DNA of 64,000 nt from contig NC_064823.1 in assembly GCF_024166365.1 (NCBI RefSeq), forward strand, positions 6,070,924 through 6,134,923, given 5' to 3'. The stretch comes from Elephas maximus indicus (Eukaryota > Chordata > Mammalia > Proboscidea > Elephantidae). Below, one piece after another: positions 54,643-64,000 of this stretch (position 1 is its first letter; each line of letters begins with the position of its first letter). The position numbers and the translations under genes were made by a program. The notes under the pieces are model-generated. The model was not told the origin of the DNA. It searched no databases and saw only the letters and a list, made by a program, of their open reading frames with translations.

Positions 54643-55771
54643 TTCTTCCCTCCCCCCCACCTTTGGTTTTAAATACTTATCTATTGTCATAGAAATAAAT
54701 ACATCACTTATTATTACTAAGCATATAAAGCAGGTTATTATCCCATTTTTTAATTGAATAGAAAGAGAAAAATAAAGAGAGAGAGACATGTAACAAGAAA
54801 AGAAAGGGAAAGAGAAAATGAGAAATAAAGAGAGGGCGTGGATAAATGGATTCCAAAATTGAACAGATTGGACACACTTATATTTTCTTCTTTATCTTTT
54901 TTTGTTTTCAATGATTTTACTGTGTTATTATTTTTTACATATCTAATTAGAAATGTAACTATTTTCATTAAACATGGGATCCCAGGTTCCCTGTTTCCAT
55001 TCATCCAGTTTTCCTTTCCCTTCCTGCCTTCTCATCTTTGCTTTTGGGCTGGTGTATCCGTTAGTCTTGTATACATGATTGAACTATGAAGTACATCCCT
55101 CACATGTTATTCTTGGCCCTATAGACCCGTCTAATCTTCAGCTGAAGGGTGAACCTCAGGATAGACCAAGTTTTTAAACAGGTTTGAATGACAATTTTTC
55201 CTATCAAGAGAGAAATAAAAACCAAACAAACAAACAAAAAATGCTTTTTACAAACTGAATTAAAGTAAAATAAATCATTTTAATGGAAAAGAAAGGCCCC
55301 AAAATTGTTTGATTTTGTAGATTATTCCCCCCCCAAGGCTAAAGTAATCTTGTAAGTGATAGCCAACTGCAGCTAAATTAAGTTTGAAAGATGGATGAAA
55401 AATTTGATTTTGAGGCATTTGAGTTTTTGATACAGTTTATTTACATATTTAGAAAATACACAATTATTAGTCATCTTCTTCCAGGAAGTGTTTTGACAGG
55501 TATTTCCCTGAAACATGAAAATAGATGGGATGACCTGAAAGTGGAAGGAATAATCAGAAAGTATTTCTGTGTGTTATATAACCAATCAAATTTTTATTAC
55601 AGTAGTTCCTCTGAATAAGTTTCACTTTAAAATCAATTTTATTCATTTTTTAGCCTCTTGGAAGCTTCTGTTACTACAGTAATATACATGATATACTAAT
55701 GCTGATGCTGGAATATAATATTTTAAGATCCAGTCATAATCATATCTTTGTAACTCCAGCAAATTGTTTCA
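54643..55771. other. Unassigned unique sequence
   Basis: AT-rich; a GA-rich tract at about 54760-54832. No exon or repeat was recognised. The frame at 55391-55618 has no domain. Confidence 0.4.
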
Positions 55772-55773
55772 TA

Positions 55774-56112
55774 CACCCACTCCTCACTTATTGACATGAG
55801 CTATGTCCAAAGACTGGGCCATTATGTGAAAATTGGCATCATGCAAAAATGGAGGATGACCACATCAAATCACAAAATGGAGGATGACTACATCATTACA
55901 TAACTACCATACTGCTGGGCATCATGATCCAACCAAGTTGACACATAGCCTTAGCCATCACAGCCAGTGTTACTCCCACCTCACCTGTCAGCGTTCTTTA
56001 ACTGTCAGACATACATCGTTAATAGACAAAATAGCTGAATAGGAGATTTTTTACTATTGTCATAAATGCGAAGTGTTGGATAACGAGATACTCGATAAGT
56101 GAGGAGTAGATG
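55774..56112. mobile_element. Tigger-like non-autonomous DNA transposon
   Basis: Terminal inverted repeats of about 20 bp match with few changes: left CACTCCTCACTTATTGAC and right, inverted, CTACTCCTCACTTATCGAG. A TA dinucleotide flanks each end (55772-55773 and 56113-56114), as in Tc1/mariner-pogo elements. The element is about 339 bp with no transposase frame. The middle (about 55850-55965) resembles part of an ERVL LTR. Confidence 0.7.
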
Positions 56113-56265
56113 TACTAACATCTATGAGGTATTTGTTGGATGATTCAGTAGATAAATATATAAATTACTCTTACGCTTTTTCTTCCCCAAACTCATCTTA
56201 CTCTCCAACCCTTCTCTACTTCTCCACTTCGATTTCAGCTTTCAGCGGAAGTTACCCAAACTAGC

Positions 56266-56465
56266 TGCTGTCCAGTAGATTCTGACTCATGGTGACCCTC
56301 ATGGGTGTCAGAGTAGAAAGTGCTCCATGGGGTTTACATGGCTGATTTTTTGGAAGTAGATCGTCAGAACTTTTTTTCCCTGAAGCACCTCTGGGTGGAC
56401 ACCAAGTGCCAACCTCTGAGTTAGCAGCCAAGAGCAGTAATTGTTTGCACTACCCAGGGACTCTT
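56266..56465 (-). mobile_element. AfroSINE, GGAGTCCCT subtype
   Basis: Inverted: CTGCTGTCCAGTAGATTCTG, GTGTCAGAGTAGAAAGTGCT, GGAAGTAGATCGTCAGAAC, CACCTCTGGGTGGACACC, GCACTACCCAGGGACTC. Confidence 0.87.
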
Positions 56466-56819
56466 CAGTGAAAGTTAAATGACCAGATTCACCCCAGCTT
56501 TCTTACTGACTAAAATCGAAATAAGTTGATCCCTTTTACTTTGTAGGATTTTATGTAATTAATCTATAATTGGCAATAATATTAAAATGTGTGTATAAAT
56601 TTGAGGATTAGTATGAGGCTCTTTCACTAGACGATTTGTTTGTTCTCTGCCATCTTGCGTGCATGTGTGTGTTTTTCCCACACCACAGCAAGTACCGCAA
56701 ATGAAGTCACTTCGTAAGCATAAGCCCTATTCTTGCAAGTAGCAGGTATTATTCTCTCCACATCCTACTTAGCTTTTTCCCAGTCTTACCCCTTCTCTAC
56801 CACTTGACTTAAAAATCAA
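56466..56819. other. Unassigned unique sequence
   Basis: No gene or repeat was recognised. Confidence 0.4.
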
Positions 56820-56975
56820 AATGTCCAACTAGCTGAGAGACTTTGAGCAAGTCAATAAATGACTTTAAGTATGTATATCAGTAAAATGGGACTATATTTA
56901 GTCTAGATTCCGGAGTTCTTCTGAGTATTAAAATTGAATAATGTACTTTCAAGTATATTTTCTGAATCGTAAAGA
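56820..56975 (+). repeat. MIR-like SINE
   Basis: CTAGCTGAGAGACTTTGAGC, AAGTCAATAAATGACTTTAA, CAGTAAAATGGGACTATATT and GAGTATTAAAATTGAATAAT follow MIR loosely. Confidence 0.5.
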
Positions 56976-58089
56976 TCACGGTAAGTTGGCAATATCATTA
57001 ACATGTTTCCTTCACTTGTTGTTTCTTTATTATTCCAAGACACAAGCGTGATTTTATAGACTTTTCAAAAGCTCTAATTTTGTAACACCTGCCTATTACA
57101 AAATTGTTCAAGTTTACTCATGTATGATACTCTGGACAGGATATGACATTTCATTCAGAAGTACTGAGTGAGACAATGCCACCGTTGTCTAGTCCTGGTT
57201 TTTCACTTTAGCAAGCAGCTTATTGAGATCAGTTTTACATGAAAAATGATGGGACTTTTATCAGTTATGCTTCCACAAAGAATATTTAAGAAGTAGTCCT
57301 TTAAAAAATGATGTGGGTTATGTATAACTTCCCGTATTCCTCTCATCTTAATGGCAGCACAACATATGATATTTTATAACCCCTGTAATTTCCATTATCA
57401 GTCTGCAACTCTGCATTTCTTTCTTTGTTGACTCATATATTTGCAAATTATTTATTCATCCCAAGATATATTCATGTAGTTGAAGGAAAAGACTAATGCC
57501 AAGGCTGAGCGTGAGTAAAGTGGCTCAGTAAAAGGCACATAAATCTCTTATTCTTTTTTTTCTCATGTCTCAAATTACGATAGTACGAGAGTGACAGGAC
57601 ATTTGAAAATATTGAGAGATTATTTATGTGAATTAAAGGTACATCTTACGTACTAAAATGTCACTTTTTTCCCACCTTGCTAATGTTAACTCCACTTACT
57701 TTCTACTCCATGGAGTGTTTAGCTGTGTCATAATTAAATATTTTTGTCCCTTGTCTTTTATCTTTTTTTTTTTTCCCTGAGATTTCCCATGGAATATGGG
57801 ATTCTTCTCATTTATGTTTTTATTTATTTTTACAACTTTAGCTTTTCACATGAATTTCTTTTGAAGAGAACATATAAGGATATCTTTATTTTTAAGAAGA
57901 ATCTTGTTTCTGTAAACATCCTCAGCCTTTATCTTTTTTGTGTCTTAGTACAACAAATGGTTTCACTTGATTATTTTAACTTACTGTCCATGCTGTTGAG
58001 GGTCACCATCTTCAAACTTACTTCCTTGAGAACTTTCTAATTTCCCATATGGTACTTACAAGACTTTCTCCAGGTCTTCTTTCTCCCAT
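56976..58089. other. Unassigned AT-rich unique sequence
   Basis: No gene or repeat was recognised. The 98-residue frame at 57744-58040 is very hydrophobic because the DNA is T-rich, and has no domain. Confidence 0.4.
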
Positions 58090-58211
58090 GGAGACCTGGT
58101 GATCTGCGTCCATAAGGATTTCAGTCAAAAAACCCCTTTGGGGCAGCTCTATTCTGTCATATGGGATCACTATGAGTCAGAATCAACTCAACAGCACCTA
58201 ACAACAGCAAT
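58090..58211 (+). mobile_element. Long-type AfroSINE 3' half with RTE-like tail
   Basis: GGAGACCTGGTGATCTGCGT, AAGGATTTCAGTCAAAAAAC, GGGGCAGCTCTATTCTGTCA, GAATCAACTCAACAGCACCT, AACAACAGCA. 5' truncated; the tail is of RTE type. Confidence 0.82.
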
Positions 58212-58794
58212 ACTTATAAGGCTGTAATATTCTTTCCAAAATTATCTAATACCATTATAACAATCTGCTAGAGTGTTAAAAAATACTGGGTCATAGGATT
58301 TTTTTCTGTACTCAAGGTATTCTTTGGCAGCAAGTCTAGATCTGCACACTGACTTTGGGCCAACTCTGGACCACAGAAAAATTAGTTTAGCTCACTGCTT
58401 ACTCTCTTCATAAAAGAAAGCTATATATTTGCTATCAAGAGCACTTGTATTTGATTATTCTTAGCATTGGCATGAGCTGCTTGCATGAAGCTAACTCGAT
58501 TTTCCAGTCACGCATCCAGTCTAAGCGTTAATATATCCATGCCTAAATCAAGTCCATTTTCTAATTTGTAACAAACCACCAATATATAGGTGAACAGAGC
58601 AAAACAAGAACACATCATTTTGGAATACCAAGTAAAATTAAAAATATTAGGAAACACAATGTACAACATAAACTTCCAGGCAGGGGGATTAAAAAAAGTT
58701 CTTAAGGGTTGTGGATTTTAGATGGAATATAAAAGTTGTAAGTGTTGAAGGACAGCACAAAGAAGGAGAACACCTTGATTTGGTTTAGTTTAAC
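58212..58794. other. Unassigned unique sequence
   Basis: No gene or repeat was recognised. Confidence 0.4.
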
Positions 58795-59375
58795 TAGCAG
58801 TTATTAAAGAGCTACCAGGTGCAAGGCATTTAACTAGAAAATGAAGTGAATGAAAACATAAAGAAGATACTCCTGCTGCTCTCGAGAAACATAGGGGAAG
58901 ATGCAGTGGTGTGCCAATACACTGGCTTATATGTTGTACTGTAATAAAATCTGAAATGTAAAAAAAAAAAAAAAAAGAGCTATGAAAGCATGGAGAAGGG
59001 AAAATTAACTATAAGCCATGGGGATCAGGAAAGGCTGTGTGTAGATGGACAAGTGAAAGTACCACTAGCTTAAGTGGAAGAGAACAATATTCTAGTCAGA
59101 GACAAGGGTGTGAACATAAGGGCAGGACTGCAATGTACAGTGTATATTTAGGAACGATGTGAAATCATGTGTGCCTAGAGAATATCACGTGACAGGCAGG
59201 CAGTTCAGATCAGATTATAAGGAAACCCTTGAATAAAACTCAGTAACAATATAATTTCAAGAACTTCTATGTGTGATATGGGTTCAAAGATTTTAGAAGA
59301 AGAAAGTTAATGGTCAGGATTATGCTTTAAAAGTACCATTCTGGGGGCATATTGGTGGATTGAATGAGAAACGAT
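58795..59375 (-). repeat. L2-like LINE relic, inverted
   Basis: GAGCTACCAGGTGCAAGGCA, GGAAAGGCTGTGTGTAGATG, AACAATATTCTAGTCAGAG, CATAAGGGCAGGACTG and AAAAGTACCATTCTGGGGGC match the inverse order of the L2 part seen at 21541-22060. Very diverged. A poly(A) run lies at about 58960-58976. Confidence 0.5.
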
Positions 59376-59717
59376 GGAAAGGGAATTCATTATAAACAGG
59401 GGATATTCATTTAACTGCCTCCTTAAACACTCCTGAAATGGTAGTAAATATTTAAAACAAAAAACAAAGAAACAAAAATATCTAAATTAAAAAATTGAAA
59501 GACATTGGAAGAGGAGACAGCAGATAATAAGGAATTTTGAAAGATATATAACAGATCAAAGACTAATAACTGTTTTACAGCCAAAAATGTGAAGGAAGGA
59601 CTGGTGAGATAATATTTGTAAGTAAGAATAAAGAAGAGAGATTCCCCCCCTAAGCTATGCACAAAATTCATGCCACCGAATTTCTAGTTTAAGGCAATAT
59701 ATTAGGAATTTAATATC

Positions 59718-59897
59718 AAAAAAAAAAAAAAAAAAAAAAAAAACCTGTTGCTGTCGAGTCAATTTCGACTCATAGCAACCTTATAGGACAGATTAGAACT
59801 GCCCCATAGAGTTTCCAAGGAGTGCCTGGTGGACCCAAACTACAGACCTTTTGATTAGCAGCCATAGCTCTTAAACACTGCACCATCAGAGTTTCCA
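59718..59897 (-). mobile_element. AfroSINE with 26-bp A/T tail
   Basis: An A run at 59718-59743, then CCTGTTGCTGTCGAGTCAAT, AGGACAGATTAGAACTGCCC, GTTTCCAAGGAGTGCCTGGT, ending in CAGAGTTTCC. The long uninterrupted tail suggests later expansion or youth. Confidence 0.92.
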
Positions 59898-59975
59898 ATA
59901 TAATATTAGACAACATTAAAATGAAAAGGCTTAGAATTAAGAAACATTAGATTTTTTAAGGAGCAATGCTTAGAA

Positions 59976-60073
59976 GGAGCTCTGGTGGCACAGTGGTTAA
60001 GAGTTTGGCTGCTAACCAAAAAGGTTGGCAGTTCAAATCCACCAGCCACTGCTTGGAAACCCTATGGGGCAGC
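59976..60073 (+). mobile_element. AfroSINE, 3' truncated
   Basis: GGAGCTCTGGTGGCACAGTG, GTTTGGCTGCTAACC, GCAGTTCAAATCCACCAGCC, CTTGGAAACCCTATGGGGCA; it stops there, with the whole GAGTCGGAATCGAC tail absent. Confidence 0.9.
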
Positions 60074-60184
60074 AGGGCTGAGAAAAAAAGGGATTACTTG
60101 GAAGACCAGACATATAGTGCAAGTTCAAGGAAATTATCCAGTGAGATCACAGATATCCAAAATAAGTGAAAAGACTTAAATGAT

Positions 60185-60700
60185 TAAGTCAGGAGCTCTA
60201 ATATCCACATAATTGGGACTTTCAGAAAAAAGTAATCAGAGAAAATAGAGAGAAATTATTAAAGAGATAACACAGGAAAATTTCCCAGAAATGAAGAACA
60301 TGAGTCTTCATAATAAAACCGCCCATGGGATGTTCAGGCAAAGAAATTATCAACATGAGGGTGCAGGATTGAAATTTTTAGGATAGAAGGAAAAGGGATA
60401 AGAGATAAATAAATACTCTGAAAACTTCCAAAGAAATTAAAACAGGGTACACATAAAATAATTTTTAAAATATCATTGGGTTTCTAAATAACAGTAGTGA
60501 TCTCTAGAAGATAAGTAATGACTTTAAATATATGACTAAAATATTATTTCCAACCTAAAAAAGTTTAGCCAGCTAAACTTAAACACTATATGAGAATATA
60601 ATAGATTTTTTCAAATACGAAAGGACTAAGAAAATTTAATCTCCCTGATTAGAAAGCCAATTGAAAACAAGCTTCTCATACTCTAAAAAAGGGAGTCAGA
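60185..60700 (+). repeat. HAL1/L1M-like LINE relic
   Basis: AGGAGCTCTAATATCCACAT, AATTTCCCAGAAATGAAGAA, ATTTCCAACCTAAAAAAGTT and TAGCCAGCTAAACTTAAACA match the ORF1-region order of old mammalian L1/HAL1 elements. Confidence 0.55.
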
Positions 60701-60976
60701 TTGATTTCATTTAAGGGCCTCTTCAATGGCCTCTCTGTGTCCATGCTCTTTGGTAGTATCCTCCCAGAACTGACTGCTTGGCCATGTAACTTTCTTTGAG
60801 CAAAGACGTAGCAATGAAGTTGAAGCAAGTAGGGTTTTGAAAGAGTAATTGCTCATTTCACCTTCATCTCTTGATTCTGTAAATTTTCATGAGACAATGT
60901 CGTGAGAACAGAATAATCTGCTAGAATGCTACGAGAGACGTATACGCAGGAGAAAGCCGTGAAGGTAGTCAAATCA
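60701..60976. other. Unassigned unique sequence
   Basis: No gene or repeat was recognised. Confidence 0.4.
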
Positions 60977-60981
60977 CCCAG

Positions 60982-61497
60982 AGTCTTAGTTATCTAATGA
61001 TGCTATAACAGAAATACCACAAGTGAATGGCTTTAACAAACAAAAGTTTATTCTCTCACAGTCTAGGAGGCTAGAAGTCTGAATCCAGGGTGCCAGCTCC
61101 AAGGCTTTCTCTCTGTCAGCTCTGGTGGAAGGTCTTTTTTTATCAGTCTTCCCTGGTTGAAGAGCTTCTTGGCCCAGGGAACCTGAGTCCGAAAGGACAT
61201 GGTATTATCCTGGCTCTTGTTTCTTAGTGGTATGAGGTCCCCTGTCTTTCTGCTTGCTTCTCTCTTTTATATTCTAAAAGAGGTTGATATAAGACACAGT
61301 CTAATCTTGTGGTTTAAGTTCTGCCTTGTTACCACAACTGCTTCTAATTCTGCCCCATTAATGTCATAGAGGTGGGATTTACAACACCTAGGAAAATCAC
61401 ATCAGATAACAAAATGACGGACAATCACACAATACTGGGGATAACAGCCTAGCCAAGTTGATGCACATTTTGGGGGGACACAATTCAATCCATAACA
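60982..61497 (-). mobile_element. MaLR/ERVL-type solo LTR
   Basis: About 516 bp. It opens AGTCTTAGTTATCTAATGAT and ends GACACAATTCAATCCATAAC-A on the plus strand, the inverse of the LTR at 27965. CCCAG (60977-60981) and TCCAG (61498-61502) fit a 5-bp target duplication with one change. Confidence 0.83.
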
Positions 61498-61689
61498 TCC
61501 AGCATGTCCCAGCTAACTAACCAGCTAAAAACATAGCATATGAATGAGCTCAGCTAAGATCAAGTCCTGCCCCATCAGCCCAGCCTACCCATAGCTTTAT
61601 GAAAAATTTTACAAATTGTTATTTTACACAACTAAATTTTGAAGTGGTTTGTTATATTTCTCTGATGCAATGTCTAAAATGGCATAGTT
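61498..61689. other. Unassigned unique sequence
   Basis: No gene or repeat was recognised. Confidence 0.4.
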
Positions 61690-61827
61690 TTAGATAGATA
61701 GATGATAGATAGAAAGATGATAGACAGACAGATAGATGATAGATAGATAGATAGATGATAGACAGACAGATAGATGATGGATAGATTGATACATAGGTAG
61801 ATAAAGAGACAGATAGATATATAGAGA
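61690..61827 (+). repeat. GATA/GACA microsatellite
   Basis: About 138 bp of TAGATAGATGATAGATAGA-type repeats with GACA interruptions. It runs directly into the truncated 3' end of an inverted AfroSINE. Confidence 0.93.
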
Positions 61828-62184
61828 GTAGAACTGCCCCACAGGATTTCCTAGGCTTTTATAGAATCTTTATAGAAGTAACCCTGGTGACTCAGTGGCT
61901 AAGCCCTTGGCTGCAAACTGAAAGGTCAGTAGCTCAAACTTGCCAACCTCTCCATGGAAGGAAGAGGCAGCAGTCTCTTTCCATAGAGATCACAACCTTA
62001 GAAACCCTACGGGGAAGTTCTTCTCTGGGTCACTATGAGTCAGAATCTACTTGCTGGCAATGGCTTTAATCTTTACTGAAGCAGATCACCAGGTCTTTCT
62101 TCCATATAGCTACTGAGAGTGTTCAAAGTGCCAGCCCTTTGGTTAGCAGTCAAGCATTTAACCATTGCACCACCAGGGCTCCTT
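61828..62184 (-). mobile_element. Long-type AfroSINE split by another SINE
   Basis: Inverted outer element: GAGTAGAACTGCCCCACAGG and ATTTCCTAGGC at the left; AATCTTTACTGAAGCAGATC, CAGCCCTTTGGTTAGCAGTC and GCACCACCAGGGCTCC at the right. Its own 3' end is replaced by the GATA array. A plus-strand SINE at 61879-62067 divides it. Confidence 0.9.
61879..62067 (+). mobile_element. AfroSINE nested in a SINE, with 14-bp target duplication
   Basis: TAACCCTGGTGACTCAGTGG, GGCTGCAAACTGAAAGGTCA, GGAAGAGGCAGCAGTCTC, AACCTTAGAAACCCTACGGG and GAATCTACTTGCTGGCAATG. The flanks AATCTTTATAGAAG (61865-61878) and AATCTTTACTGAAG (62068-62081) are the duplicated target, with two changes. Confidence 0.93.
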
Positions 62185-63260
62185 GAGTTGGCAGCAGGGA
62201 TCTATATTTTTACCTTTGACTGAGGATGTAGACATGAATGGTACAGATGAATTTAACTGGTCTCTCTGAATACAACTCTATTTAAAGTATGTTTTGCTGT
62301 GTGAACTGCTTGAAAATCCCAATTTTTTTCTGGACCTGGATTTCTGCTAAAATGTCATAAAGAAAGAGTTCATCAAACAATGGCTAATTTTAGTCTGGGC
62401 TTTAATTTAAGTATTATAGATACTGAAATACCTGATTCAGAATTAGTAAGCTGGTGTTTGTACATGAATGCATAGATTACAGCTGTTATTCAAAGAAAAT
62501 GCTTCCTTTAAGACATATGAAAATAGAAGCTTTTGCTTTATCTGAAGAGTATATTAGAAGAAAACACATGATTGGAAATTCAAACATATCATTCAAAAAA
62601 CAAAGTTAAGTTTCAAAGTCTCGTTTAACTAGAGGATAAAATGTTTAAGTATAGTGTAATGTAAATGTGTCCAAGTAAATCACTGTGCTTTGACAGAGCA
62701 AAGATTATCATTTAAAGGAAACTTGCTTCTCCTTCTGTATGAAACAGACATTACAACAAGAGATAAATAAGCTGTTAACAACACAGTCATTAAATGAGGA
62801 CAAAAAAGTTCAGTGATTCTGTATTTTATGAGAATATATCAGCAATAACTTCAATGGATCCCCCCCACAAAAAATTTCAATGGATAAGGCCCTCATAATC
62901 TCCTTCAGTCTTTCTCAAGCATATAAAGAAGGCTTAAGTCTGAGTGAGCACAGGAAAATACAAGTTTATGACAGATCACCTACTTCCCATTTTCCACATT
63001 CCACCCTGTCACCTCACACAGACATTCTTAAATAAAAAGAGTGATTTCTCTGCACATTCAAACCCATTTCCAATCATGTGACACCCTAGGCATACTCAAC
63101 CACTACTAATCACTTATCATTAATTCATGCATATTTTACAACCCAAATAGTTCAAGTTTATTTTACATAAATTCTTAAAATAACCAATGCTCTTCAAGAA
63201 ATAACACTTTGGCAATATGGCATCATCTAGTTACACAAAGAGAAACCTAAAGCAGTGTGA
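62185..63260. other. Unassigned AT-rich unique sequence
   Basis: No exon or repeat was recognised over about 1 kb. Confidence 0.4.
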
Positions 63261-63261
63261 G

Positions 63262-63916
63262 TAGTGTGCTTAGAAGCAAGGATGGTGTCTTACTTTCCTA
63301 GTGTTGCTCAAACAGAAACACCAGAAGTGGATGGCTTTAATGAATAGAAGTTTATTTTCTCACAGATAAGAAGGCTAGAAACCCAAATTTAGGGCATTAG
63401 ATCTAGGGGAAGGCTCTTTCTTTGTCAGCTCTGGGGAGGATCCACGTCTCTTTCTGAGTTCCTCCGTTCTTTGGCAATCTGCGCTTGCCCTGACATCTGT
63501 CTTCCCCCTTTTGTGCTTGCTTCACACTGTCTAATCTGCTCTATTTATATCTCAAAAGTGATTAAGTTTAAGAAATATGGCCTCCTTGACATAACAAAAG
63601 AAACCCTAGTCCCAAATGATAGTACACACACAAGTATAGGGATTAGGATTCTAACACAAATTGAATCAAATACAATTCAATCCATAACAATGGTGAGACT
63701 TTGGTTTGCTTACTTTGAAGACATCTTCATTAAAGTCTAACTGCTAGAAAAGGACATCACATCTGATAGAGGGTGAGCAAAAACTACGGAAACCTTCATG
63801 GTGTTGGACTGACACAATAGCCACAACAAGGACTGAAACATACCCGTGAGCATAAAGATGGCGCAGGACAGGGCAACAATTTGTTATGTTATATGTAAGT
63901 TCAACTCCATGGCAAC
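63262..63916 (+). mobile_element. RTE LINE 3' end, interrupted by two LTRs
   Basis: RTE sequence starts at TGTGCTTAGAAGCAAGGATG, is interrupted at 63286-63689, and resumes with ATGGTGAGACTTTGGTTTGC, AGAAAAGGACATCACATCTG, GATGGCGCAGGACAGGGCA. It stops at CTCCATGGCAAC, where the next LTR begins. Quite diverged. Confidence 0.75.
63286..63689 (-). mobile_element. MaLR/ERVL-type LTR inside RTE, internally shortened
   Basis: TGTCTTACTTTCCTAGTGTT, AGTTTATTTTCTCACAGATA and AAATTTAGGGCATTAGATC at the left; TACAATTCAATCCATAACA at the right. About 404 bp against about 510 for relatives, so about 100 bp are deleted. ATGG is repeated at 63282-63285 and 63690-63693. Confidence 0.8.
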
Positions 63917-64000
63917 CGTCTTAGTCATCTAGTGCCATATGGATGGCTTTAATAAAGAGAAGTGCATTTCCTCACGGTAAAGTAGACTAAAAGTCCGAAT
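63917..64000 (-). mobile_element. MaLR/ERVL-type LTR, cut by window edge
   Basis: CGTCTTAGTCATCTAGTGCC, ATGGATGGCTTTAATAAAGA and CCTCACGGTAAAGTAGACTA match the start (inverse end) of the LTR family at 60982. It lies against the RTE 3' end. Confidence 0.75.

Noticed and set aside
57744-58040. A 98-residue hydrophobic frame resembling a membrane protein
   Set aside because: T-rich DNA gives Phe, Leu, Ile and Val codons; there is no known family match and no start context.

Overview
The window is AT-rich mammalian nuclear DNA with no convincing protein-coding exon. All open frames are short, and the ones that resemble proteins are relics of retrotransposons or of one processed pseudogene. The organism is almost certainly an afrotherian, most likely an elephant or close paenungulate. 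The evidence is more than 25 copies of AfroSINE-type tRNA-derived SINEs (head like GAGCCCTGGTGG, B-box region like GGTCAGCAGTTCGAATCC, tail like GACGGCAACGGGTTTGG), an RTE-clade LINE of the elephant RTE1 type with a CCTAACAACAACAAC tail, and an elephant-type L1. These family names come from memory of the repeats; no database was searched.

Layout. Positions 1-12600 hold an RTE 3' end, a tRNA-Asn pseudogene, several AfroSINEs, an ERV LTR followed by a tRNA-Leu-type primer-binding site (about 3361-4083), an older MaLR-like LTR, L1 tails and tRNA-Gly-headed SINEs. At 12608-14769 lies the endonuclease half of an RTE element, split by a SINE. At 21410-22102 is an L2 fragment. At 22302-24535 is the reverse-transcriptase half of a second RTE copy, split by an LTR and carrying a fold-back of its own 3' end. 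At 25423-25860 is an internally deleted RTE derivative with a GATA/GACA tail. At 27965-28474 is a solo LTR, and at 29892-30350 an RPLP1 retropseudogene. From 31091 to 38647 a full-length, decayed L1 lies on the minus strand between matching target-site duplications. From 38660 to 64000 come many SINEs (nested, tandem and tail-to-tail), ERVL/MaLR-type LTRs, MIR, L2 and HAL1/L1M relics, a small Tigger-like DNA transposon, microsatellites and unassigned unique sequence.

How the parts relate. The RTE and L1 families supply the retrotransposition machinery. Several SINE tails match the RTE 3' end, as expected if the SINEs were mobilised by RTE. The RPLP1 copy is typical of L1-driven mRNA retroposition. 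Nested insertions allow relative dating: RTE copies are older than the MaLR-type LTRs and some SINEs that interrupt them. No host gene, promoter, CpG island, CRISPR array or operon was found, and the window reads as an intergenic region or a large intron. I did not find evidence for a new biological system; the most unusual items are rearranged and composite RTE and SINE structures.
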